Positions 1 to 8,883 are shown, numbered from the stretch's first letter. The stretch: 64,000 bases of DNA from Nostoc edaphicum CCNP1411 (GCF_014023275.1 NZ_CP054698.1:2480001-2544000), one strand, 5' to 3'. Translations and numbers: made by a program. Notes: generated by a model from the sequence alone, not told the origin.

Positions 1-3000
1 CAGCTACCCGTTAGCGACCTGCCTAATGTAGATTATCCGACACTCCAGGTAACAGCTAACCTGCCTGGAGCTAGTCCAGAAACGATGGCTGCTTCTGTAG
101 CAACTCCTTTAGAGCAGCAGTTTTCTAGTATAGCGGGATTGAGTTCAATGAACTCTACCAGTTCTTTGGGTACTACACAGCTGACGCTGCAATTTGACCT
201 GAATCGGGATATCGACGGTGCAGCATTGGATGTGCAGTCTGCTATTTCTAAGGGAGCGAAGCAGTTACCGACTAATATGCCTAATCCCCCATCTTACCGA
301 AAGGTAAATCCGGCGGATCAGCCAGTGCTTTATATCTCCCTCAACTCGTCTATTCTGCCCCTATCAACTGTAGACAAGTATGCTGAGACATTGCTGGCAC
401 AACGTCTATCAATGGTGGATGGGGTAGCGCAGGTGCAGGTGTTTGGTTCCCAAAAATACGCGGTACGAATTCAGCTTGATCCGGAATCGCTGAGTGCTAA
501 GGGGATAGGAATTGATGAAGTAGCAAGTGCGATCGCAAATGGAAATGTTAATCTACCTACTGGCACACTTTACGGTCAACAGCAGAATTCTACAATCCAA
601 GCAAACGGTCAACTTAACGATGCCGCCAGCTATCGCTCCCTAAATGTGGCCTATCAAAATGGCGCACCAGTGCAGCTAGGCGAACTGGGTCAAGTCCTGG
701 ACAGTGTAGAAAATGACAAAATAGCAAGTTGGTATTTTCCTGTCAAAAAGGAGAGTAAGGAAGCAGGGGACAAGTCCTCAATCCAAAATCCAAAATCTAA
801 AATCCAAAATTCTGGCGTTCGGGCGATTGTTTTAGCAATTCAGCGCCAACCGGGAACTAATACTGTTCAAGTAGTGGATGCAATTAAGAAATTGCTACCC
901 ACCTTCCGCACACAGATTCCGGCGGCTGTGAACATGGATATTCTCTACGATCGCTCCCAGTCAATTCGCGAGTCGGTGGATGATGTACAATTCACGCTGT
1001 TGCTCACCATCGCTCTGGTGGTGCTGGTAATCTTTTTGTTTCTCCGCAATATCTCTGCTACAGTCATTCCCAGTTTGGCAGTACCGCTTTCGATCGTAGC
1101 GACTTTTGGAGTCATGGTGCTACTGGGCTTCTCTCTCGATAACCTATCACTGATGGCGTTGACCCTTTCAGTTGGCTTCGTGGTTGATGATGCCGTAGTC
1201 ATGCTAGAGAACATTGTCCGCCACATGGAAATGGGTGAAAGCCGTATGGAAGCCGCCCTAAATGGTTCTAAAGAAATTGGTTTCACAATTTTATCTATGA
1301 CCATCTCCTTAGTGGCAGTATTTATCCCGATACTGTTCATGGAAGGCATTTTGGGGCGACTATTCCGTGAGTTTGCCGTTACAATCAGCGTTGCAATCTT
1401 AGTATCTGGCGTAATATCCCTAAGTTTAACGCCAATGCTGTGTTCCAGATTCTTGAGTCCACCTCATCATGAGCAAGATAGTGAGGAGGATGAGGGAGCA
1501 GGGGAAGATGAGGGAGAAATTCTTAATTCCCAGTCCCCAGTCCCTAGTCTCCAATCCCGAATCCAAAATTTCAACCGTCGTCTCTACAATTTTTCAGAAA
1601 ATATCTTTAATGTGATTTTGGGCGGATACGATTGGAGTTTGAAGAAATCACTCAAGTATCACCGCACGACAATGGTGATTTCGGGAGCGATTCTTGTAGC
1701 AACAGTGTATCTATTTATAATTGTGCCTAAAGGGTTTGTTCCCAACGCAGATGTTGGACAAATCACTGCAACTACTCAAGCATCAGAGGATATATCCTTT
1801 GATGAGATGGTAAAACATCAACAAGCTGTAGCTGCGATCGCTTATCGTGATCCTAATGTCGATTCTATCAACTCTAGTGTGGGGGCTGGCGGGCCAAATG
1901 CTTCCGCTAATGCTGGCAGAATTTTAATCGAACTTAAGCCCCGCCATGAGCGCCATCTCAGTGCTGATGAAGTTGTGCAGGAACTCCGACCGAAGTTGTC
2001 AGTTGTGCCTGGAATCAAGGTTTTCTTGCAAAATCCTCCAGCCATTAATGTCGGTGGCCAACAGACAAAAGCACAGTATCAATTTACTCTGCAAACTCCC
2101 AATATCCAGGAGCTTTACCAGTATGCTCCAGCCCTGGAAAACAAGCTCCGCACAATGTCAGATTTACAAGATGTCAACAGCGATTTGCAAATTAAGAATC
2201 CTCAAGTAAAAGTAGACATCAACCGCGACCAAGCTTCGGCTCTAGAGTTGACGGCTAATCAGATTGAAACTGCTCTGAGTAATGCCTATGGTACTCGCCA
2301 AGTTTCCACCATCTACGCCCCTGATAGCCAGTACCAAGTAATTATGGGTGTGGAACCAAAATATCAACAAAATTCCAATGCCCTAGATTTACTTTCAGTT
2401 CGTACCCCCAGTGGGCAACTCGTACCTCTCAATGCTGTAGCAACCTTGAGCAAAGATGTAGGCCCCTTGACTATAAACCACAAAGGGCAACTGGCATCTG
2501 TCACCTTCTCCTTTAACCTCAAACCAGGAGTATCGCTCGGTAATGTCACCGGGAAAATTGAGCAAATCGCCCGTCAAACACTACCACCAACTATCAGTAC
2601 AGCCTTCCAAGGTTCCGCACAGGCATTCCAGTCATCAATTCAGGGCTTAGGAATGTTATTGCTGGTTGCCATCTTAGTGATTTATATCGTTTTGGGGATT
2701 CTCTACGAAAACTTCATTCACCCGCTGACAATCCTTTCTAGCTTACCCTCCGCTGGATTTGGGGCAATACTAACCCTATTGCTGTTTCAAGTTGACTTGA
2801 ATATTTACGCCTTCGTGGGCATCATCCTGTTGGTTGGCATTGTGAAGAAAAACGGGATCATGATGGTTGACTTTGCAATTATTGCCCGTCAAAATGGCAA
2901 AACTCCTTATGATGCTATTTATGAAGCTTGCTTAGTGAGGTTCCGCCCCATCATGATGACGACAATGGCAGCACTCATGGGTACACTGCCTATCGCCCTC

Positions 3001-3168
3001 GGTTTGGGAGCCGGTGCAGATACACGTCGTCCCCTTGGTTTAGCTGTAGTTGGGGGGTTGGTGTTCTCGCAGTTTCTCACACTTTATTTGACGCCCGTTT
3101 TCTACACCTACATGGAGTCTTGGCAAACCAAACTTCAAAAACGCAATTGGCGCAAACAGGCAATTTGA
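1..3168 (+). CDS. RND efflux pump, AcrB/HAE1 type (5' partial)
   Basis: Inner-membrane proton-driven multidrug efflux subunit of the hydrophobe/amphiphile RND family, normally working with a periplasmic adaptor and an outer-membrane channel. The reading frame is open from base 1, so the first ATG at 85 is internal; homologous sequence (YPTLQVTANLPGASPET) precedes it, and about 40 N-terminal residues are off the window. Visible are the porter-domain segment, the first membrane bundle (about residues 330-490, with the charged VGFVVDDAVVMLENI segment of TM4), a second periplasmic loop, and the last bundle with GIVKKNGIMMVDFA. Two low-complexity inserts made of dispersed-repeat DNA interrupt it (about residues 249-272 and 490-524). 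Both keep the frame and lie in loops, so the protein is probably functional. The adaptor gene is presumably upstream. Confidence 0.95.
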   Translation, partial: QLPVSDLPNVDYPTLQVTANLPGASPETMAASVATPLEQQFSSIAGLSSMNSTSSLGTTQLTLQFDLNRDIDGAALDVQSAISKGAKQLPTNMPNPPSYRKVNPADQPVLYISLNSSILPLSTVDKYAETLLAQRLSMVDGVAQVQVFGSQKYAVRIQLDPESLSAKGIGIDEVASAIANGNVNLPTGTLYGQQQNSTIQANGQLNDAASYRSLNVAYQNGAPVQLGELGQVLDSVENDKIASWYFPVKKESKEAGDKSSIQNPKSKIQNSGVRAIVLAIQRQPGTNTVQVVDAIKKLLPTFRTQIPAAVNMDILYDRSQSIRESVDDVQFTLLLTIALVVLVIFLFLRNISATVIPSLAVPLSIVATFGVMVLLGFSLDNLSLMALTLSVGFVVDDAVVMLENIVRHMEMGESRMEAALNGSKEIGFTILSMTISLVAVFIPILFMEGILGRLFREFAVTISVAILVSGVISLSLTPMLCSRFLSPPHHEQDSEEDEGAGEDEGEILNSQSPVPSLQSRIQNFNRRLYNFSENIFNVILGGYDWSLKKSLKYHRTTMVISGAILVATVYLFIIVPKGFVPNADVGQITATTQASEDISFDEMVKHQQAVAAIAYRDPNVDSINSSVGAGGPNASANAGRILIELKPRHERHLSADEVVQELRPKLSVVPGIKVFLQNPPAINVGGQQTKAQYQFTLQTPNIQELYQYAPALENKLRTMSDLQDVNSDLQIKNPQVKVDINRDQASALELTANQIETALSNAYGTRQVSTIYAPDSQYQVIMGVEPKYQQNSNALDLLSVRTPSGQLVPLNAVATLSKDVGPLTINHKGQLASVTFSFNLKPGVSLGNVTGKIEQIARQTLPPTISTAFQGSAQAFQSSIQGLGMLLLVAILVIYIVLGILYENFIHPLTILSSLPSAGFGAILTLLLFQVDLNIYAFVGIILLVGIVKKNGIMMVDFAIIARQNGKTPYDAIYEACLVRFRPIMMTTMAALMGTLPIALGLGAGADTRRPLGLAVVGGLVFSQFLTLYLTPVFYTYMESWQTKLQKRNWRKQAI

Positions 3169-3309
3169 CACTTCTCTGATATCGTGTTTGGCTAAAGACT
3201 TATCATTTAGACATCAGGGGGCAAGAGACTTTTTCGATTTGCGATCGCGATTATCTCTTATGGAAAACTAAAAGCGATCGCTCCTTTCTGAAATTTGAGG
3301 TTTGCCGAA

Positions 3310-4023
3310 CTAAGTAATAATAATTACTCTCCCTGTATCTAAATCGTAACGACCCCCCACAATTTTCAATTTTCCCGCCTCCACCTGCTCAGTTAAAAGC
3401 TTTGATCGCTTCAACCGTTCAATTTGATATTGCACATTTGCCACAACAGCGTTTTCAACCGCATCACCCGGCTGATCTTTGACCTTTTTTAGGGCTGGCT
3501 TAATTGCCTTCACAAAAGTACTAATATCACCGGGTAACGATTCGTTTTGTACAGCGGCGGTTACAGCCCCACAACGCTCATGACCCATTACCATCAGCAG
3601 CGGACTACCTAACAATACAACCGCATATTCAATACTGCCAAGCGCTTCATGTGTGGCAATATTTCCGGCAATCCGAACATCAAAAATATCCCCAATGCCT
3701 TGGTCAAAAACAATTTCTGCGGGCACTCGTGAATCCGCACAACTGAGGATGGTTGCAAATGGATGTTGAGCTTGAGCAACTTCCTGCAACCGCAACGCAG
3801 ATTGATCCGGGTATTGGGGATGATGATCAACAAATCGCTGATTTCCCTCTACCAGCTTTTGTAAGGCTGCATCGGGACTAAGGGATTGAGTGGGGGCTGG
3901 GTGAATTTCGTCAGCTTTAGCCTGTTCTACCCGCCAGAGTAAATCGCTGGCAGATAACATCATCCCAAATGCCCCGGTCATTCCTAACTTTAAAAAGTCA
4001 CGACGTTCTATGAAATGCTTCAT
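3310..4023 (-). CDS. Exported beta-class carbonic anhydrase, sbtAB-linked
   Basis: Zinc enzyme interconverting CO2 and bicarbonate. Beta-class zinc ligands are visible: Cys95 and Asp97 in SCADSR, His148 and Cys151 in GHERCGAV. The N terminus (MKHFIERRDFLKLGM, then a hydrophobic stretch and a Lys/Ala-rich cleavage region) is a twin-arginine signal, so the enzyme is expected folded in the periplasm or thylakoid lumen. The ATG at 4023 is chosen because the longer frame to 4056 would put 11 residues in front of the RR motif and overlap sbtB. It lies 16 bases after sbtB and is the last gene of the sbtA-sbtB-CA unit, consistent with supplying or recapturing bicarbonate for the transporter. Family assignment is secure; exact compartment is inferred. 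Confidence 0.93.
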   Translation of the reverse strand: MKHFIERRDFLKLGMTGAFGMMLSASDLLWRVEQAKADEIHPAPTQSLSPDAALQKLVEGNQRFVDHHPQYPDQSALRLQEVAQAQHPFATILSCADSRVPAEIVFDQGIGDIFDVRIAGNIATHEALGSIEYAVVLLGSPLLMVMGHERCGAVTAAVQNESLPGDISTFVKAIKPALKKVKDQPGDAVENAVVANVQYQIERLKRSKLLTEQVEAGKLKIVGGRYDLDTGRVIIIT

Positions 4024-4039
4024 TGAATTTATAACTCTC

Positions 4040-4351
4040 TTACATTGACGCAACACATCTGACAGAGCGAATCTCCATCACATCAGAAACGTAGCAAGTA
4101 CCCCCGAACTTGTTGAGAAGTGGTTTGATATTTTCTACAACAGGCTTGAGTTGTTCTGGCATACAAAAGGCCAGGATGTAAACATTATCAAGCATAGTCA
4201 TGTCTAAATCTTCTGTTGTTCCTTGTAATCCTTTACCAGCAACATTTCGGATTACGGCATGATTATGTACACCCGACTTGTCTAAATTATCTAAAATTTT
4301 GGCAAGCTCAAAGGAGTTGGCGATAATTTCTATCTTTTTAACTACGTGCAT
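4040..4351 (-). CDS. sbtB: SbtB, PII-like regulator of SbtA
   Basis: Small trimeric PII-like protein of 103 residues that binds adenine nucleotides and controls the bicarbonate transporter SbtA. It has the ferredoxin-like fold pattern, the NVAGKGLQG segment at the base of the T-loop and the LDNVYILAFC strand. Start ATG 4351 was chosen over an upstream frame to 4405 because it begins with the family-typical HVVKKIEIIAN strand and sits four bases after the sbtA stop, indicating translational coupling. Odd point: the protein ends VRCVASM and lacks the C-terminal CGPxGC-type loop described for some SbtB proteins, so the redox or apyrase control linked to that loop should be absent. Confidence 0.9.
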   Translation of the reverse strand: MHVVKKIEIIANSFELAKILDNLDKSGVHNHAVIRNVAGKGLQGTTEDLDMTMLDNVYILAFCMPEQLKPVVENIKPLLNKFGGTCYVSDVMEIRSVRCVASM

Positions 4352-4355
4352 ATTA

Positions 4356-5324
4356 TTAGCTCCAAAATAGGTTAATTCCGTAGAGATATAGCGGAATTCC
4401 CACAATAATATTGAACGGAAATGTCACCGCTAAAGCGGTAGAAACATACAGGCTGGGATTTGCTTCTGGAACAGTCATCCGCATCGCCGCTGGAACAGCA
4501 ATATAAGAAGCGCTGGCACACAATACAGCGAATAACAGCGAATCTCCGCGAGGCATACCGATGAATTTGGCAATTACCAACCCAATGCCTGCATTGAGTA
4601 TAGGAATTAGTATGGCAAATAAAATCAGGAAAACTCCGGTTTTTTGCAAGTCTTTAATTCTTCTAGCAGCGACCAATCCCATGTCCAGTAAAAAGAAGGT
4701 GAGAACGCCATAAAATAACCCTTGAGTAAAGGGTTCTAATACTTTCCAACCGTGTTCTCCTGTCAAGACACCTATAAAGAGACTGCCAACTAGGAGAAAA
4801 ACTGAACTATTAAGAAATGCTTCTTGTAAAACTTCCGGCCACGATAAGTCCCGCTTTCCATCGGCGGCGAATATATTCACCAAAATTAGACCAACTATAA
4901 TCGCTGGGGATTCCATCAGGGCAAGGGCTGCTACCATGTAACCATCAAAAGTGATGCCAAGCTCAGTCAAAAAGGCGCTAGCTGTAATGAAGGTGACGGC
5001 ACTGATCGAACCGTAGGTTGCTGCGATCGCAGCCGCATCGTAAGTATCCAATTTCCACTTCAGGATAAAAAAGGTATAAATTGGAACAATGCAAGCCATC
5101 ATCATTGCTGCCGCGAGTGTTAGAATTACTTCCTGAGTTACACCGCTTTTGATTAGTTCTACGCCTCCCTTAAAACCAATGGCAAACAGCAGATACAACG
5201 AAAATAGTTTGGGTATTGGTGCAGGAATTTCTAGATCAGACTTGACAAAAACAGCAATCATGCCTAAAAAGAAAAACAGGATTGGCGGATTCAAAATATT
5301 GGATACAATTAAGCTCAAATCCAT
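4356..5324 (-). CDS. sbtA: SbtA sodium-dependent bicarbonate transporter (short form)
   Basis: High-affinity Na+/HCO3- symporter of the inorganic-carbon-concentrating mechanism, cytoplasmic membrane. About ten hydrophobic helices in two inverted halves, with family motifs NPPILFFFLGM near the N terminus and a conserved YLLFAIGFKGG helix. At 322 residues it is clearly shorter than the roughly 370-residue classical SbtA, mainly because the cytosolic loop joining the halves is very short. The frame also allows GTG at 5330, but a strong AAGGAGGG ribosome site directly touches that GTG and is ideally spaced from ATG 5324, so 5324 is preferred. First gene of sbtA-sbtB-carbonic anhydrase. Confidence 0.93.
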   Translation of the reverse strand: MDLSLIVSNILNPPILFFFLGMIAVFVKSDLEIPAPIPKLFSLYLLFAIGFKGGVELIKSGVTQEVILTLAAAMMMACIVPIYTFFILKWKLDTYDAAAIAATYGSISAVTFITASAFLTELGITFDGYMVAALALMESPAIIVGLILVNIFAADGKRDLSWPEVLQEAFLNSSVFLLVGSLFIGVLTGEHGWKVLEPFTQGLFYGVLTFFLLDMGLVAARRIKDLQKTGVFLILFAILIPILNAGIGLVIAKFIGMPRGDSLLFAVLCASASYIAVPAAMRMTVPEANPSLYVSTALAVTFPFNIIVGIPLYLYGINLFWS

Positions 5325-5417
5325 ATCCACCCCTCCTTGTATTGGTTAAACCTGAAATTAAAGAAATTTTTCATCTTTAAAAATTTAAAGGTTGAATCAT
5401 GATGTATCGTGTATCGT

Positions 5418-5437
5418 TACCCAATGTCAATTGGGTA
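5418..5437. promoter_or_regulatory. 20-base palindrome upstream of sbtA
   Basis: Perfect inverted repeat TACCCAAT-N4-ATTGGGTA about 95 bases upstream of the sbtA start. Position and symmetry fit a repressor or activator operator in the sbtA promoter region. It does not match the CcmR or CmpR consensus as I know them, so the binding protein is unknown. Confidence 0.4.
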
Positions 5438-5520
5438 CTCAAGGAGTGAATCGTCCTATTGGTGACAATACTTATTGGTTAGGTGTTAAACAGCGCTGAG
5501 AACGGAAAAAGTGAGAGCTT

Positions 5521-5628
5521 GCCCAACATTTTTTGATGTTGGATTCCCCGTCGCTGATCTTACGACAGAAAGTGTAAGAAGAACTCGCGATCAACCTATT
5601 TAGCGTAGAAAAAATTAACGTATTGTAG
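5521..5628 (+). pseudogene. Possible IS4-type transposase C-terminal relic
   Basis: One frame reads HFLMLDSPSLILRQKV, a stop, then EELAINLFSVEKI. This resembles the C-terminal end of IS4-family transposases (SPxLxRQxV..LLxxNL). The in-frame TAA and absence of any upstream transposase sequence mark it as a decayed remnant. Recognition is from a short motif only. The rest of the gap 5325-5783 holds the palindrome above and the PIN relic below. Confidence 0.3.
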
Positions 5629-5685
5629 GGGCAATTCATGAATTGCTCCTGCACAAACCTTGGTTAAATCCCAGGATTTTTTGAT

Positions 5686-5775
5686 TTACAACAGTTTTGT
5701 AAATCCTGCTTGCTCAAAATGACGGTTAGATGTAAAGGCTTGAGTAATCCAGGCAGATGTGAAGACAAAAACTTT
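5686..5775 (-). pseudogene. PIN-domain toxin relic (C-terminal stub)
   Basis: Directly downstream of the antitoxin gene, one frame reads FTSAWITQAFTSNRHFEQ followed by AGFTKLL and a stop. The ending AFTSxRHFEQAGF.xLL is the usual C terminus of VapC-like PIN ribonucleases in cyanobacteria, including the last acidic-site region. Only about 29 codons remain; the N-terminal catalytic part is gone, so no active toxin is made. Confidence 0.55.
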
Positions 5776-5783
5776 CGTCAAGG

Positions 5784-6035
5784 TTATGATTCTCGCTTTG
5801 GCATTCCATAGAGATAATGGTCATGCTGCTGTGCCAAATCGCTAATATCTGTATCAACTGCACAGTTTTTAATCAACTGCCTCAGCTTATCCCAATCTGA
5901 GTCTTCTGGAGTTGCTGGCTGAGGTGTGCGGTTTTCTTCGACAAACACAATTATAACTGACTGCCCTTCATGCCCTTCAATTGGTTCGTTAGGATGAACT
6001 ACACCGTTTTGGAATGTGCCTTTGACTGACAGCAT
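5784..6035 (-). CDS. VapB-like antitoxin without intact toxin
   Basis: An 83-residue protein of a family common in cyanobacteria next to PIN-domain toxins: an N-terminal beta module (LSVKGTFQNGVVHPNEPIEG), a short acidic linker, and a C-terminal toxin-binding tail with DWDKLRQLIKNCAVDTDISD and HDHYLYGMPKR. In intact modules it would neutralise a PIN ribonuclease and autoregulate the operon. Here the partner is reduced to a 29-codon stub immediately downstream, so the antitoxin is an orphan that may still bind DNA or neutralise related toxins elsewhere. Family recognition is by motif; function is inferred. Confidence 0.75.
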   Translation of the reverse strand: MLSVKGTFQNGVVHPNEPIEGHEGQSVIIVFVEENRTPQPATPEDSDWDKLRQLIKNCAVDTDISDLAQQHDHYLYGMPKRES

Positions 6036-6171
6036 AGCTTTTTCTTACTTCTACATAAATCATGATACAGTACCATTCTGGTTAAGAAGATTGCTACACA
6101 ATCTTTGTTGACCAAGTTTCGTTAAGATATTGTAACCTGGGCAATAGCAACTCTCTATTGATGTGACGCCA

Positions 6172-6202
6172 GGCGTAGGCCTAGCCCGTCGGAGACATCG
6201 CT
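6172..6202. repeat. Dispersed GTAGGC-TAGCCCGT-AGACATCGC repeat
   Basis: Short sequence of the type GGCGTAGGC.TAGCCCGT..(A)AGACATCGCT. A second copy lies at 46115-46142. Here it sits just upstream of pcrA and creates a spurious N-terminal extension of that reading frame. Confidence 0.7.
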
Positions 6203-6213
6203 TTTTCACATCC

Positions 6214-8538
6214 ATGACAACAACCATCGACTTTCTCAGTCACCTTAACCCTAGCCAACGTCAAGCCGTCGAACACTACTGCGGCCCGTTGCTAGTTGTT
6301 GCTGGCGCGGGTTCCGGTAAAACACGAGCGCTGACTTATCGCATTGCGAATCTGATTCTGAAACACCGTGTTGATCCAGAAAATATCCTGGCGGTTACTT
6401 TTACCAACAAAGCTGCGCGAGAAATGAAAGACCGGGTTCAACGCCTGTTTGCAGAACAACTGGCGATGAAACAACACGGTCAGCGATTGGATTTGTTGAC
6501 AGAATATCAACAAACCCAACTGCGATCGCAAGTTTACAAAAGTACTATCAAAGATTTGTGGTGTGGCACTTTCCACAGTCTATTTTCTCGTATTCTCCGT
6601 TTTGATATTGAAAAATACGTAGACGAAAAAGGACGGCGTTGGAATCGCAATTTCTCTATTTTTGATGAATCAGATGTGATGACTCTGATTAAAGAAATTG
6701 TTAATAAACAGCTAAATTTAGACGATAAGAAGTTTGACGCCCGCTCTGTTCGCTACGCTATTAGTAACGCGAAAAATCAAGGTTTATCGCCCCAAGAATT
6801 TGAGCAAGACCAACCCAATTATCGCGGACGGGTAATTGCCCAAGTCTACAATTTATATCAAGATAAATTAGCCCAAAACAACGCTCTCGACTTTGATGAT
6901 CTTATTCTTGTACCGACTATATTATTTCAGCAAAATGAGCAAGTATTGGGTTACTGGCATCGTAAATTTTGCCATATCCTTGTAGATGAATATCAGGATA
7001 CTAACCGCACTCAGTATCAACTCATCCACTTATTGGTGACTAACGGCGAAACCAGAAAGAGCGAATGGGAATGGCAAAATCGCTCAGTTTTCGTTGTTGG
7101 CGATGCAGACCAATCAATTTATAGCTTTCGGATGGCAGATTTCACCATCTTACTTGGATTTCAGGAAGATTTTGGTGATGGTTTAGTAGATGATGACACT
7201 CAAACGATGGTTAAGCTGGAAGAAAACTATCGTTCTTGTGAAAATATTCTGCAAGCGGCGAATGAACTAATTGAAAATAACACCCAACGGATTGATAAAA
7301 TCCTCAAAGCGACGCGGGGGCCGGGTGAGCAGATTACTTGTCACAAAGCCGATGAGGAACTTGCAGAAGCGGCATTTGTGATTAATCAAATTCGTACTTT
7401 AGAAAACCAAAATCCAGAGTTGAACTGGGGTAGTTTTGCCATACTTTATCGCACAAACGCCCAATCTCGTCCTTTTGAACAATTGTTAGTAGAAAAACAA
7501 ATTCCTTACACGATTGTAGGAGGAATTAAGTTTTACGATCGCAAAGAAATCAAAGATGTCATCGCGTATTTAAGAGCGGTCGCTAACCCATCTGATACAG
7601 TAAGTTTATTACGAGTTATTAATACTCCTCGGCGGGGAATTGGTAAAGCAACGATTGATGCTTTAGAAAATGCCTCTAATGAATTAGGGATGACTCTGTG
7701 GGAAATTCTCATCGACGAAACCTCAGTTAATACATTAGCTGGAAGGTCTGCGAAAGCGGTAAATAACTTTGCTAAAATGATTCAGAGTTGGCAAGAACAA
7801 ATTGCAACAGTTTCCGTTCCTGAGCTTGTAAACATAGTGCTGGAAGACTCTGGTTATATCCAAGATTTGCAAAGCAAAGATACAGATGAGAATGAAGAAC
7901 GGATAAGAAATGTTCAGGAACTTTACAATGCTGCAATCGAATTTCAAGAAGAAGAAGAAAACGAAGATGTTTCCTTACAAAACTTTCTTAGCGACAAAGC
8001 CGTAAATCCTGATGATAAATTAAAAGAAGGGCAAACAGCCGTTTCTTTAATGACTTTGCACGCTTCCAAAGGTTTAGAATTTCCCGTGGTATTTTTGGTG
8101 GGATTGGAACAAGGGCTATTTCCCGGTTACCGTTCGCTGGGCGATCCCGCATCTTTGGAAGAAGAACGCCGCTTGTGTTATGTGGGGATTACTCGCGCCC
8201 AAGAAAGGTTATTTTTATCACACGCGCGGGAACGTCGTTTGTATGGTTCTCGTGAACCTGCGATGCGATCGCAATTTCTCGACGAATTACCAGAAGAGTT
8301 ATTATCTACCAAACGCGCAAGCCGTCAAAGTTATACCAAAAGCGCTTCTACTTCTAATGGTAAACAAGACTCAACACAGAATTGGCAAGTGGGCGATAGA
8401 GTATTACATAAAACTTTTGGGCTTGGTGAAATCACGCATGTATTTGGAACAGGTAATAAAATGTCTGTAGCAATTAAATTTGCCAGCTTGGGGCAGAAAA
8501 TTGTTGATCCAAGAGTAGCACAGTTGCAAAAAGTTTGA
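6214..8538 (+). CDS. pcrA: UvrD/PcrA-type ATP-dependent DNA helicase
   Basis: Superfamily 1A 3'-5' helicase for repair, removal of recombinase filaments and replication support. Motifs in order: Q-motif region LNPSQRQAV, Walker A AGAGSGKT (about residue 30), TFTNKAAREM (Ia), ILVDEYQDTN (II), VVGDADQSIYSFR (III), LEENYRS (IV), VSLMTLHASKGLEFPVVF (V) and ITRAQERLFLSHA (VI). The C terminus VGDRVLHKTFGLGEI is the PcrA Tudor-like domain that contacts RNA polymerase. ATG 6214 is chosen; the frame extends to 6163 but that part derives from the dispersed repeat. Length (774 residues) is normal for the family. A terminator follows. Confidence 0.95.
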   Translation: MTTTIDFLSHLNPSQRQAVEHYCGPLLVVAGAGSGKTRALTYRIANLILKHRVDPENILAVTFTNKAAREMKDRVQRLFAEQLAMKQHGQRLDLLTEYQQTQLRSQVYKSTIKDLWCGTFHSLFSRILRFDIEKYVDEKGRRWNRNFSIFDESDVMTLIKEIVNKQLNLDDKKFDARSVRYAISNAKNQGLSPQEFEQDQPNYRGRVIAQVYNLYQDKLAQNNALDFDDLILVPTILFQQNEQVLGYWHRKFCHILVDEYQDTNRTQYQLIHLLVTNGETRKSEWEWQNRSVFVVGDADQSIYSFRMADFTILLGFQEDFGDGLVDDDTQTMVKLEENYRSCENILQAANELIENNTQRIDKILKATRGPGEQITCHKADEELAEAAFVINQIRTLENQNPELNWGSFAILYRTNAQSRPFEQLLVEKQIPYTIVGGIKFYDRKEIKDVIAYLRAVANPSDTVSLLRVINTPRRGIGKATIDALENASNELGMTLWEILIDETSVNTLAGRSAKAVNNFAKMIQSWQEQIATVSVPELVNIVLEDSGYIQDLQSKDTDENEERIRNVQELYNAAIEFQEEEENEDVSLQNFLSDKAVNPDDKLKEGQTAVSLMTLHASKGLEFPVVFLVGLEQGLFPGYRSLGDPASLEEERRLCYVGITRAQERLFLSHARERRLYGSREPAMRSQFLDELPEELLSTKRASRQSYTKSASTSNGKQDSTQNWQVGDRVLHKTFGLGEITHVFGTGNKMSVAIKFASLGQKIVDPRVAQLQKV

Positions 8539-8550
8539 AAATAAAACCAT

Positions 8551-8590
8551 AGATTCCCAACTTTTCAAAAAAGTAGGGAATCTTGTTTTT
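8551..8590. terminator. Bidirectional hairpin between pcrA and ABM gene
   Basis: Stem AGATTCCC(AA)CTTTT with its complement AAAGTAGGGAATCT, followed by a T run at 8586-8590 for the plus strand. It separates the convergent genes pcrA and the monooxygenase-like gene. Confidence 0.75.
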
Positions 8591-8883
8591 CATATTTCAA
8601 TTTCTTCAAAGTGTTCAACAGTGGGAAATGGTTCATAAAAATGATGCAGGAGTTTTTTCCACTCTTGATACTCAGCAGAATTTCTAAATCCTACAGTATG
8701 AGATTCTAAAGTTTCCCATCTGACAAGTAATAAGTATTTCCCTTGGACTTCTATACATTTATGCAATTCATGGGATAAATATCCGTCCATTGAAGAAATA
8801 ATTTTAGAAGCTTTTTTGAAAGCAGCTTCAAAATCCGGTTCTAGTCCAGATTTGACATTAAGCATAACTGCCTCAAGAATCAT
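8590..8883 (-). CDS. Antibiotic biosynthesis monooxygenase (ABM) domain protein
   Basis: A 97-residue single-domain protein of the dimeric alpha-beta-barrel ABM family (YgiN-like). It shows the family pattern EAVMLNVKSGLEPDFEAAFKKA, a GYLSHELHKCIE strand, LLLVRWETLESH, and the YQEWKKLLHHFYEP helix. Members range from quinol monooxygenases to proteins of unknown role; no catalytic residue decides between them. It stands alone, convergent with pcrA across a shared terminator. Specific substrate unknown. Confidence 0.8.
   Translation of the reverse strand: MILEAVMLNVKSGLEPDFEAAFKKASKIISSMDGYLSHELHKCIEVQGKYLLLVRWETLESHTVGFRNSAEYQEWKKLLHHFYEPFPTVEHFEEIEI

Noticed and set aside
5472..5654. Minus-strand 60-codon frame upstream of sbtA
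   Set aside because: It covers the transposase scar in the antisense direction and lacks any protein-like pattern.
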